Positions 1-5,560 of a DNA stretch of 5,560 bases are shown piece after piece. Both the position numbers and the translations under genes were made by a program. The DNA comes from Planctomycetaceae bacterium (GTDB taxonomy: Bacteria; Planctomycetota; Planctomycetia; Pirellulales; Thermoguttaceae): assembly GCA_031261125.1 (NCBI GenBank), contig JAISJZ010000294.1, forward strand, positions 1-5,560. The letters are read 5' to 3'. Position 1 is the stretch's first letter, and every line of letters begins with the position of its first letter. The notes beneath the pieces are model-generated. The model made no database searches. It had not been told where the DNA came from and saw only the letters and a program-made list of their open reading frames with translations.

Positions 1-1982
1 AGCGTTTCCATAACGAACACCGCCGGTATGATGCCGCACATCGAAATTTGGTTGCCCAGCACCGTTTCCAAGGCAATTTCCGGTCTTTTCTTTTCGACTG
101 CCAGCCGGATTGCGTCCAACGCCATTCGGTCAACCCGCCGCGTCGTCTCCTCGTTCGCAAAATGATTCATATCGGAGGAAATCAGAAACAAAGGAATGTT
201 GGCGGCCGATTTTAATCCGCCATCGGCAGCATCAGTACCGCCGCTGATAAATTTCGCAAACGTTTCCGCCCCTTTTTTGAGCATTTCCCACGGTGTTAAC
301 GCCATTGTGATGCCGACAATTTTCACGTTCGGGGCAAGATACGCCAGCAGCGGCAGTTGAACTTCGACGGCGTGTTCCCGCTTATGCGGTGTTTCGTCAA
401 ACTCGAAAAAATCGACATTTTTGACCAACGCTTCGGCAAGCGGAACGTCTGTTTCAACGCTGCGTCCCGGCAGTTGCCAAATCCGGTTCGCTGCAACCGC
501 CCAATCCGCACCGCCGCTGTGATGTTTCGGCGCAAAAATAATCACCGTTTTTGGAATTTGTGCCCGCGCCAACGTTTGCGCCGCCAAATGTCCGCTGTAC
601 ATCCATCCGGCGTGCGGCACCAACGCTGCCTGCACCGCCGGTGATTGGGCTAAATCTTTCTGTGTTCCCGAAAACATCTTTTCCAATTCCCGTGTCAACT
701 GCGGTTCCGCCGCCGGATAAAACGCTCCCGCGACTGCCGGCGGACGCACTTCCGCCCAATGATTCGGCTTCTCCACCGAACATAACGATAACTTCGGCGT
801 TGTTGCCGATGTTTCAAACGAAATCACATCACCCAAATCGTAATCATCTAATTCCAAATGCGCAACCGCTTCTTTTAGCAAATCCTCCGCACTCCGGTTC
901 GGGTCGTACAGCACTATCCAGCCCTTCGGACTTGACAGCATCAACGCCCTGTATGCCGTATCGACCGCAGATAAATCATACCGGCTTACCGTACCGTGAA
1001 TCGCGGGGTCCCAGAACACGGCAAGTTCCAACGCCGCGTTGAAAACCTCGTGCGGCGTTGCCCCGAAGTGTTCCACCTGCCTGCCGAGAACACGCAGCAA
1101 CTCAATCACCGCCGGCTGAAACGGCACATCGGGACGCACCGAAATTTTTGAACAGATGATTGCCGGTCTGTCCGGTATTTGAAACAACAGCGAAACGCCT
1201 GAAACATTGCCGTCGTACATACCGGCAAAATAGTTGCTCGGCGCAAGTCCTTCGACCATTCCGCGAAATGTTCCGGCACACAGATTGCGGACTTCTTCGG
1301 TTTCGGCAAACGTCGGACCCGGTACCCGCGGACCGAGCCGATTGAATTTTGTCGCAAAAATCATTTCATCGGCGGTCTTTTTGTCAATGTTTTCCGTTGC
1401 GGACAACGGACCGGCAATGCAGCGTCCTTCAAACGTATGCAGCAGCGACCGGTCATCGAGCCACGCATCGTTCGGCAAACCGGCTTTTCGGCACACGGCT
1501 TCGAGAAACGTTTTTGCATCCATATCGTATTCCACAGCAACGCCGGGCAGGAGCAGTCCCCTGTTTCCGCCGCGGGCAATTTGGATGCCGTGTTCGCCGA
1601 TGGTAACGGCGTTGACACGGTCGACACCGCGTTGAGACACCCGTTTCATTCCCCAGAGAACCCAAATCTCCATATCAAGTTCAAACAGTTCGGCAGCGGC
1701 TATCGGCGGAAAGCGCGGGTCTTCACGGGCGGCAAGCAGAGCGGCACGTTCCACGGCTTCCCCCAGCGGCATTTCGTCGGACATTGTCCCCATACAACTG
1801 CGCAGTTCGCCGTTGTGTTTGAGTGAAACGAATGCGCCGAGCAGCGGAATACCGGCTATATCCGGCACTTGTTCGGCAATCCGTTTGCCGCGGGTACCGG
1901 TTACGATGGACGACACACGCCGACCGGCAGCGTGGAACAATGCGATTTGCTGCTCTTCGGAAAGATAAGGTTCTATCGGCAT
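1..1982 (-). CDS. AMMECR1 - unknown domain - Memo fusion protein (AmmeMemoRadiSam A/B), 3' end cut by window
   Basis: The frame is open from ATG 1982 to the left edge: 660 complete codons with no stop. An in-frame TAA lies 12 bases upstream of the ATG, so this start is the only ordinary one; no Shine-Dalgarno site precedes it. Residues ~10-190 form an AMMECR1 domain: LGAFVSLKHNGELRSCMGT (48-66) matches the conserved LRGCIGT region with Ser for the first Gly, followed by the DPRFPPI (88-94) and GLLLPGVAVEYD (142-153) segments. Residues ~200-405 I do not recognise. Residues ~411 onward are Memo, a relative of LigB-type extradiol dioxygenases: PHAGW (456-460), HH (487-488), EHAVEVQLP (536-544), SSDMNHF (602-608) and Cys649 align with the His, His, Cys metal site and nearby Asp/His of human MEMO1. 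Proteins A and B are usually encoded apart, or fused differently, beside a radical SAM enzyme; that family's reaction is not settled. No signal peptide is seen, so it is probably cytosolic. Confidence 0.9.
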   Translation of the reverse strand, partial: MPIEPYLSEEQQIALFHAAGRRVSSIVTGTRGKRIAEQVPDIAGIPLLGAFVSLKHNGELRSCMGTMSDEMPLGEAVERAALLAAREDPRFPPIAAAELFELDMEIWVLWGMKRVSQRGVDRVNAVTIGEHGIQIARGGNRGLLLPGVAVEYDMDAKTFLEAVCRKAGLPNDAWLDDRSLLHTFEGRCIAGPLSATENIDKKTADEMIFATKFNRLGPRVPGPTFAETEEVRNLCAGTFRGMVEGLAPSNYFAGMYDGNVSGVSLLFQIPDRPAIICSKISVRPDVPFQPAVIELLRVLGRQVEHFGATPHEVFNAALELAVFWDPAIHGTVSRYDLSAVDTAYRALMLSSPKGWIVLYDPNRSAEDLLKEAVAHLELDDYDLGDVISFETSATTPKLSLCSVEKPNHWAEVRPPAVAGAFYPAAEPQLTRELEKMFSGTQKDLAQSPAVQAALVPHAGWMYSGHLAAQTLARAQIPKTVIIFAPKHHSGGADWAVAANRIWQLPGRSVETDVPLAEALVKNVDFFEFDETPHKREHAVEVQLPLLAYLAPNVKIVGITMALTPWEMLKKGAETFAKFISGGTDAADGGLKSAANIPLFLISSDMNHFANEETTRRVDRMALDAIRLAVEKKRPEIALETVLGNQISMCGIIPAVFVMET

Positions 1983-2049
1983 CGGTACAATGATTTAACT
2001 GGGCGGGGGGCGGGCTTGTCCTGCCGGTGAAGAAAAATAACGCCAGCGC

Positions 2050-2078
2050 ATTGTAAACGATAAACCATTCAATTTCTA
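2050..2078 (-). promoter_or_regulatory. Weak candidate promoter for the AMMECR1-Memo gene
   Basis: On the minus strand TACAAT (2055-2050) matches the sigma70 -10 box at five of six bases, and TAGAAA (2078-2073) matches the -35 box at four of six, with a 17-bp spacer. Transcription would start near 2043, giving a leader of about 60 bases. Its -35 box lies only three bases from the -35 box of the oppositely directed promoter, so the two polymerases would compete for the same face of DNA. This is a match by eye and could be chance. Confidence 0.35.
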
Positions 2079-2081
2079 CTA

Positions 2082-2110
2082 TTGACAAATACCGCATTTT
2101 CGCCGATAAT
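2082..2110 (+). promoter_or_regulatory. Near-consensus sigma70 promoter for the FAD oxidoreductase gene
   Basis: TTGACA (2082-2087) is a perfect -35 box. GATAAT (2105-2110) matches the -10 box at five of six bases, and the spacer is exactly 17 bp. Transcription should begin near 2117, which leaves a leader of only about 30 bases before ATG 2147. The purine run GAGGA (2113-2117) then falls at or before the transcript start and is 29 bases from the ATG, so it cannot serve as a Shine-Dalgarno site. Confidence 0.75.
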
Positions 2111-2146
2111 CAGAGGAACCGCTTTTCAAAACGCTACCCGTCCTAT

Positions 2147-3547
2147 ATGCCTTACGACACCGTGATTATCGGAGCCGGTATGTCCGGTCTCGCTGCCGGA
2201 ATTCGCCTTGCTCATTACAATCAGCGTGTCTGTATCCTCGAACGGCATCACGCCGTCGGCGGACTCAACTCGTTCTACCGGCAGCGGGGCAGAACCCTCG
2301 ATGTCGGACTCCACGCAATGACCAACTACGTTCCGAAAGGAACAAAATCGGGTCCGCTGTCCCGGCTTCTGCGGCATCTGCGGTTGACTTGGGACGAATT
2401 GGCACTGGTGCCGCAAATCGGTTCAGCGATTGCGTTTCCCGGTCTCCGCTTAAACTTCAACAATCACTTTGAACTGTTCGCCTCTGAAGTCCGCACCTAT
2501 TTTCCAACGCAGATTGACGGATTGATGAAACTCGTCAATGAACTGCTTGACTACGACCAACTCGGACTCGGTGCGTCCGGCGGTTCGGCGCGGGAATTCG
2601 TCAAGCGGTACATTACCGACCCGCTGCTGACCGATATGATTTTCCTGCCGCTGTTCTACTACGGCGGAGCAAAAGAACGGGATATGGAATTCGGACAATT
2701 CTGTATTATGTTCCGCTCCATCTTTCTTGAAGGGTTCGCCCGACCATTCGACGGCGTGATTCTCATTTTGAAAAAACTGCTGAACAAATTCAACACTCTC
2801 GGCGGCGAACTGCGGTTGAAAACCGGCGTGGAACGAATCTTTTCCAAGAACAAGCGGGTTGAAAAAATCAAACTTACCGGCGGCGAAGAAATCGAAGCGA
2901 AAAACGTTTTATCCTCGGCAGGATACAGCGAAACGCTGTCGTTGTGCAATGACCCCGCATCCCCGCCGCAAGCGGCGGGGCTAAACGAATCCCGTCTAGG
3001 GTTCATCGAAACCATCAGCGTCCTCGACAAAGAGCCGAAGCAACTCGGACACAACAAGACGATTGTTTTTTTCAACGATAAGGAACGGTTCGATTATATC
3101 AAACCGGATGAGGCGGTGGATTTGCACAGCGGCGTCATTTGTTCGCCGAACAACTTCGATTATGCCGAACCACTGAATGAAGGAATGATTCGCATCACCG
3201 CACTGGCAAACTTCGACCGGTGGCGCAACTTGCCGCCGGAAGAGTACAAACAGCAGAAACAATACTGGTACGAAAAGACGCTGGAAAGTGCGGCGAGGTT
3301 TATGCCGGATTTTCGGCAGCACGTTATTGATACGGATATGTTCACGCCGCTGACGGTTCGGCGGTTCACCGGCAAGGAACACGGGGCGATTTACGGCGCA
3401 CCGGAAAAGAAGTATGACGGCAGAACGCCGCTGGAAAATCTGTTTGTTTGCGGCACCGACCAAGGAATGGTGGGTATTATCGGCGCGATTGTCAGCGGCA
3501 TTACGATTGCAAACCGGTACTTATTGACGGAAAAAGCGGTTCTATGA
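2147..3547 (+). CDS. FAD-dependent oxidoreductase, phytoene desaturase / carotenoid isomerase / retinol saturase-like
   Basis: This 466-residue protein opens with a Rossmann dinucleotide-binding motif, GAGMSG (9-14), within VIIGAGMSGLAAGIRL. An acidic residue ending the second strand (Glu32) and the GG of AVGG (36-39) follow, then DVGLHAM (52-58). The C-terminal FAD segment is NLFVCGTDQG (431-440) with a following Gly-rich helix (443-459). Both ends and the length fit the CrtI/CrtISO/RetSat branch of flavin amine-oxidase-like proteins, which desaturate, isomerise or saturate polyene or isoprenoid chains. The substrate cannot be read from the sequence and no carotenoid or hopanoid gene lies nearby. 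ATG 2147 is chosen because the motif starts at residue 6, as usual for the family; no Shine-Dalgarno site precedes it. A strong promoter lies just upstream, so it is probably a single-gene unit. A GC-rich palindrome is translated as residues 272-278. The stop overlaps the stop of the convergent gene. Confidence 0.88.
   Translation: MPYDTVIIGAGMSGLAAGIRLAHYNQRVCILERHHAVGGLNSFYRQRGRTLDVGLHAMTNYVPKGTKSGPLSRLLRHLRLTWDELALVPQIGSAIAFPGLRLNFNNHFELFASEVRTYFPTQIDGLMKLVNELLDYDQLGLGASGGSAREFVKRYITDPLLTDMIFLPLFYYGGAKERDMEFGQFCIMFRSIFLEGFARPFDGVILILKKLLNKFNTLGGELRLKTGVERIFSKNKRVEKIKLTGGEEIEAKNVLSSAGYSETLSLCNDPASPPQAAGLNESRLGFIETISVLDKEPKQLGHNKTIVFFNDKERFDYIKPDEAVDLHSGVICSPNNFDYAEPLNEGMIRITALANFDRWRNLPPEEYKQQKQYWYEKTLESAARFMPDFRQHVIDTDMFTPLTVRRFTGKEHGAIYGAPEKKYDGRTPLENLFVCGTDQGMVGIIGAIVSGITIANRYLLTEKAVL
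2961..2980. repeat. Perfect GC-rich palindrome inside the oxidoreductase gene
   Basis: Nine bases, CCCCGCCGC (2961-2969), are followed by AA and then by their exact reverse complement GCGGCGGGG (2972-2980). The RNA would form a stem of 8-9 GC pairs with a very small loop. It reads in frame as S-P-P-Q-A-A-G (residues 272-278), between SLCNDP and ESRLGFIETISVLD, where related proteins normally have a variable linker. The low-complexity, Ala/Pro/Gly product is unlike the surrounding protein. I infer a small palindromic element inserted in frame, as known for palindromic elements in some bacterial genes. No second copy was seen in this window. Confidence 0.7.
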
Positions 3548-4306
3548 CCATACTTTTGCCTTGAATCCTTCCGGCGGAGGAACGATTTCAAACGCGTCGT
3601 CTTGCTGCCGGATGACATACAGTCCGCTTTTTTGAGCGAAACGAATGTCGCTGTTGCCGATAACCCCGCCGGCAATTGCCGCAATGAGTTTCAAACCAGC
3701 GGTAATCCGGTCGGGACGTGTTTTAATTACGTCCATTTGTTTAAGAAAATGGGCGATGTCTTTGGTTTCAACTTTCAATTTTGCCTCGACAATAACCGCA
3801 ACTTCACCGTTTAAGAGAATTAAATCGGCTTCGGCAAGAATGTTCTTTCTTTCGTCGTCCCAGTATTCGTATTTTTGCGTATTTGACCCGACGAGATAGC
3901 CCAATTTACGGAATTCTTCTACGACGTTGCCCCGCACCATTTCGGCGATGAAGTCGCCGAGCCGTCCGCCGAGTTTGCCGACTTCCTGCTGCATATATTT
4001 TTGGGATTTCCACAGGTCTTTCATCTCTGCCTCCCGTCTGAGCCGTGCTTCCTCCTCGCGGGCTTCCCACTTTCGTTTTGCATCCTCCTGCTCTTTCGCA
4101 TAGCGTTCGTCACGTTCCTGAAACTGCTTGGCGAATTTCTCTTCCATCGCTTGAAGCGACAGCATAAATTGTTCAAAAGTCGGTACTTCCGTTTCAAGCG
4201 TAAAACTATGAATAAAAGGCAAAAACAAAAGCAAAACTTTGATTACGCTCTGTTGTTTCCTATCATAATTTTGAACCTGAAACGGTAGTACTGTCTGCGT
4301 TGACAT
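3542..4306 (-). CDS. Coiled-coil protein with PD-(D/E)XK nuclease-like domain and N-terminal hydrophobic segment
   Basis: This 254-residue protein has three parts. Residues 21-36 (VIKVLLLFLPFIHSF) are strongly hydrophobic and could anchor it in a membrane. Residues ~48-110 are rich in Glu, Lys and Arg with coiled-coil character. Residues ~115-245 look like a PD-(D/E)XK nuclease fold: Glu129/130 in the first helix, Asp161 in AEADLILL, then Glu174 and Lys176 in VIVEAKL, with Gln190 in the next helix. Similar coiled-coil plus nuclease-like proteins are common, uncharacterised and often multicopy in cyanobacteria and planctomycetes. The catalytic residues are intact, so DNA or RNA cleavage is possible but not shown. 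The start at ATG 4306 is well supported by a Shine-Dalgarno run and a promoter in register. Without the first ~41 residues the protein would begin at VPTFEQF, which looks like the family's normal start. Its 3' end overlaps the convergent oxidoreductase gene by 6 bp. Confidence 0.8.
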   Translation of the reverse strand: MSTQTVLPFQVQNYDRKQQSVIKVLLLFLPFIHSFTLETEVPTFEQFMLSLQAMEEKFAKQFQERDERYAKEQEDAKRKWEAREEEARLRREAEMKDLWKSQKYMQQEVGKLGGRLGDFIAEMVRGNVVEEFRKLGYLVGSNTQKYEYWDDERKNILAEADLILLNGEVAVIVEAKLKVETKDIAHFLKQMDVIKTRPDRITAGLKLIAAIAGGVIGNSDIRFAQKSGLYVIRQQDDAFEIVPPPEGFKAKVWS

Positions 4307-4309
4307 TTT

Positions 4310-4320
4310 CCACCTCTCCT
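4310..4320 (-). promoter_or_regulatory. Strong Shine-Dalgarno site for the nuclease-like gene
   Basis: The minus strand reads AGGAGAGGTGG here. AGGAG (4320-4316) ends nine bases before ATG 4306, and the overlapping GAGGTGG (4316-4310) is a second purine-rich match closer to the start. It decides the start codon, keeping the hydrophobic N-terminal segment in the protein. It is by far the best ribosome-binding site in the window; the other starts lack one. Confidence 0.8.
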
Positions 4321-4329
4321 TTCGCTGTC

Positions 4330-4358
4330 ATTCTACCTGTCCCCGGCAGTTGTGTCAA
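4330..4358 (-). promoter_or_regulatory. Near-consensus sigma70 promoter for the nuclease-like gene
   Basis: On the minus strand TTGACA (4358-4353) is a perfect -35 box and TAGAAT (4335-4330) matches the -10 box at five of six bases, with a spacer of exactly 17 bp. Transcription should begin near 4323, just before the Shine-Dalgarno site, so the leader would be about 17 bases. It lies immediately downstream of the probable lipase terminator, which points to separate expression of the two minus-strand units. Confidence 0.78.
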
Positions 4359-4366
4359 CAAGGAAG

Positions 4367-4451
4367 AAAAAACCGGTCGTGTTCTAAAATCATTGAATTA
4401 CCTCGTCGATATTTCGGGGCGTTCCGATTCCATCGTGATAACATCGACCGG
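4367..4451 (-). terminator. Probable Rho-independent terminator after the lipase gene, with long structured loop
   Basis: In the minus-strand RNA, CCGGTCGATGTT (4451-4440) can pair with AACACGACCGG (4383-4373) over 11 base pairs with one bulged A, and six T residues follow at once (4372-4367). The 56-base loop is long for a terminator, but it contains a nested imperfect hairpin with arms TCGG and CCGA flanked by further pairing (CGAT with ATCG). It lies 34 bases past the lipase stop and just before the next promoter, as expected for a transcription end. The long loop is the reason for caution. Confidence 0.55.
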
Positions 4452-4484
4452 GCATTATGAACGATGGCTCAAACCCTATTTCGG

Positions 4485-5330
4485 CTATTTGCCTGTCAAA
4501 TAATTTTTAAGTCCGTACAGCACTTCGTCCATCAGATGCAGTTTCAAACTTTTTTCAGCAAGCGGGGCAAGAATGCCAAGTGCAATACCGACACCGGGAA
4601 TAAACTTTTTGAACAGTGCCGATAAACCAAAAATACTCGACATTGGCATCGAAAAAGAACCATAAAGTTGCGTTTTCTTGCCGATACGATGTTGTGTTGC
4701 CCCCAATGTATGATTAACAACATCAAGGAGTTCTCCGGCAACGACAAACCGGCGGACATTGGTTTCGGCAAGAGCAACATTTAACTCGTCGAATTCGGCA
4801 AGCGTATTTTTATGCAGCGATGGCGGATTGAAAACAAAAGCGTTCATTTTTCCGGCAATCGCTGCAACGGTCGCAATACCCCCGCCGAGAGAATGACCGG
4901 TTAAAACCACTTTGTTCTGATACTCCGGTTTAATTGCTTGAACGATGTCAACGGCTTGCTGATAGTATTCTGACGGAAGTCCGGCAAATTGTGATATGTT
5001 CTGTATCCAATGAACCGGATTGGTCGGTTCAGTACCGGCAAATGCGAGAATAAACTGCTTACTGCGTTCGTCGTAATAAAATTGTTCCCGCATCGAATCG
5101 GATAAGTCCGTCAACTCAGATTCCGGTTTCCCCAGAATTTCGGATTTTTGCTGCTCTGTTGCCAAGCGAAGTCCGTAATGCGGTAACTCTTCTGCCCGAT
5201 AAACGGCATCAGCAACAAGAGCGCACCGGTACTCGATGTGTTCGAGATACGGTGTATGAACGTCCTTAATATCTTCATTCTCTACAACAGGCAGTTTCGG
5301 TAACGTTGCTTCATTATACAATTTCGTCAA
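4485..5330 (-). CDS. Class-3-type lipase / alpha-beta hydrolase
   Basis: This 281-residue hydrolase carries the nucleophile elbow GHSLGGG (145-151) with Ser147, after the strand VVLT. FAGTEPTN (97-104) fits the oxyanion-hole segment of the Lipase_3 family. Asp203 in GELLDVVNH and His265 in LKLHLMDEVLY are well placed to complete the triad, so the enzyme is probably active on acyl esters such as glycerolipids or phospholipids; the true substrate is unknown. A hydrophobic, Gly-rich stretch (about 233-257, with IPGVGIALGILAPLA) sits between the Asp and His and may contact membrane. There is no signal peptide, so it is cytosolic or exported by a non-Sec route. The start is uncertain: no in-frame ATG precedes Met80, so TTG 5330 is taken, with TTG 5321 as the alternative. 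The gene follows a coiled-coil gene by 30 bp in the same frame, probably co-transcribed, and a likely terminator follows it. Confidence 0.82.
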   Translation of the reverse strand: MTKLYNEATLPKLPVVENEDIKDVHTPYLEHIEYRCALVADAVYRAEELPHYGLRLATEQQKSEILGKPESELTDLSDSMREQFYYDERSKQFILAFAGTEPTNPVHWIQNISQFAGLPSEYYQQAVDIVQAIKPEYQNKVVLTGHSLGGGIATVAAIAGKMNAFVFNPPSLHKNTLAEFDELNVALAETNVRRFVVAGELLDVVNHTLGATQHRIGKKTQLYGSFSMPMSSIFGLSALFKKFIPGVGIALGILAPLAEKSLKLHLMDEVLYGLKNYLTGK

Positions 5331-5360
5331 CGTTTTGTCCCGTCTCTTTGCCCTTTTCCT

Positions 5361-5560
5361 TTATTTTTCCGTCTTGTTGTTCAGAGGTTTGGTTTCCTTG
5401 CTTTCCGATGTAGGTGTTTTCGGCGGATCTATCGCTGGAGTTGGTTGTTCCATCAGAACCGAAACGTTCGGCAATTTCCGCGATTGCTTTTCTAGCTGTC
5501 GAACTCTTTCTGTCAATGAATTCAACTCCTTTTTCAATATATGGTCTTGATAGTATTCCC
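5361..5560 (-). CDS. C-terminal end of an unidentified coiled-coil protein (5' part outside window)
   Basis: A minus-strand frame enters from the right edge and ends at TAA 5363-5361, giving the last 65 residues of a protein. The visible part begins EYYQDHILKKELNSLTERV and continues as a helix with heptad-like Leu, Ile and Val spacing for about 30 residues. A tail rich in Pro, Thr, Ser and Lys follows, likely disordered, ending NNKTEK. No start is visible and no family can be named. It is taken as coding because the frame is open to the edge, the composition looks protein-like and the spacing to the next gene is operon-like. It lies in the same frame as the lipase, separated only by this stop and 30 bases; the two could once have been one reading frame. 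Existence of the protein is likely, its function unknown. Confidence 0.6.
   Translation of the reverse strand, partial: EYYQDHILKKELNSLTERVRQLEKQSRKLPNVSVLMEQPTPAIDPPKTPTSESKETKPLNNKTEK

Noticed and set aside
551..1042. Plus-strand frame of 163 codons rich in Pro, Ser and Thr
   Set aside because: It lies antisense to the AMMECR1-Memo gene, whose frame shows clear family motifs. Its composition is that of a shadow frame and no motif is seen.
4300..4503. Plus-strand frame of 67 codons in the intergenic region
   Set aside because: It crosses the start of the nuclease-like gene, its promoter, the probable terminator and the end of the lipase gene. It has no Shine-Dalgarno site or recognisable motif.
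5313..5341. GGGACA, 17 bp, TATAAT on the minus strand as a promoter for the lipase
   Set aside because: The -10 box is perfect, but the transcript would begin near 5306, past both candidate TTG starts, and no in-frame ATG follows until Met80. It is more likely chance within the coding start, unless the lipase start is wrong.
5335..5550. Plus-strand frame of 71 codons with a hydrophobic start, which looks like a small membrane protein
   Set aside because: It is fully antisense to the coiled-coil C-terminus; its hydrophobic residues are the complement of the Lys- and Glu-rich tail on the minus strand.
4964..5560. Repeat of TGATAGTATTC (EYYQ in both proteins) in the lipase gene and at the right edge, suggesting a duplication
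   Set aside because: An 11-base match is expected a few times by chance in a window of this size, and the flanking bases do not extend it.

Overview
The window looks bacterial and densely coded. It holds five protein-coding regions, two of them cut by the window edges, and no rRNA, tRNA, CRISPR array or transposase. The mix of genes, the moderate G+C and the absence of a good Shine-Dalgarno site before several starts are compatible with a planctomycete-type bacterium. That placement is an inference from general resemblance; no marker gene here fixes it.

Left part (1-1982, minus strand): one continuous reading frame of at least 660 codons joins an AMMECR1 domain (AmmeMemoRadiSam protein A type), a central region of about 200 residues that I do not recognise, and a Memo domain (AmmeMemoRadiSam protein B type). 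It runs off the left edge. Its usual radical SAM partner is not in the window.

Middle (1983-3547): a 164-bp divergent intergenic region carries a near-consensus sigma70 promoter on the plus strand (TTGACA, 17 bp, GATAAT) and a weaker candidate on the minus strand. The plus-strand gene is a FAD-dependent amine-oxidase-like protein of the phytoene desaturase / carotenoid isomerase / retinol saturase group. Its coding sequence contains a perfect GC-rich palindrome (2961-2980), read in frame, that resembles a small mobile palindromic insert. The stop codon of this gene overlaps by 6 bp the stop of the convergent gene to its right.

Right part (3542-5560, all minus strand): reading in the direction of transcription, there is first the end of an unknown coiled-coil protein, then after 30 bp and in the same frame a class-3-type lipase with a visible Ser-Asp-His triad. 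A bulged stem followed by six T residues follows as a probable terminator. Next come a near-consensus promoter (TTGACA, 17 bp, TAGAAT), a strong Shine-Dalgarno site, and a coiled-coil protein with a PD-(D/E)XK nuclease-like core and an unexpected hydrophobic segment near its N-terminus. The coiled-coil and lipase genes probably share a transcript. The nuclease-like gene looks like its own unit.

No pathway links all five genes. The best candidates for new biology are the three-part AMMECR1-unknown-Memo fusion, the in-frame palindrome in the desaturase gene, and the in-frame coiled-coil/lipase pair.
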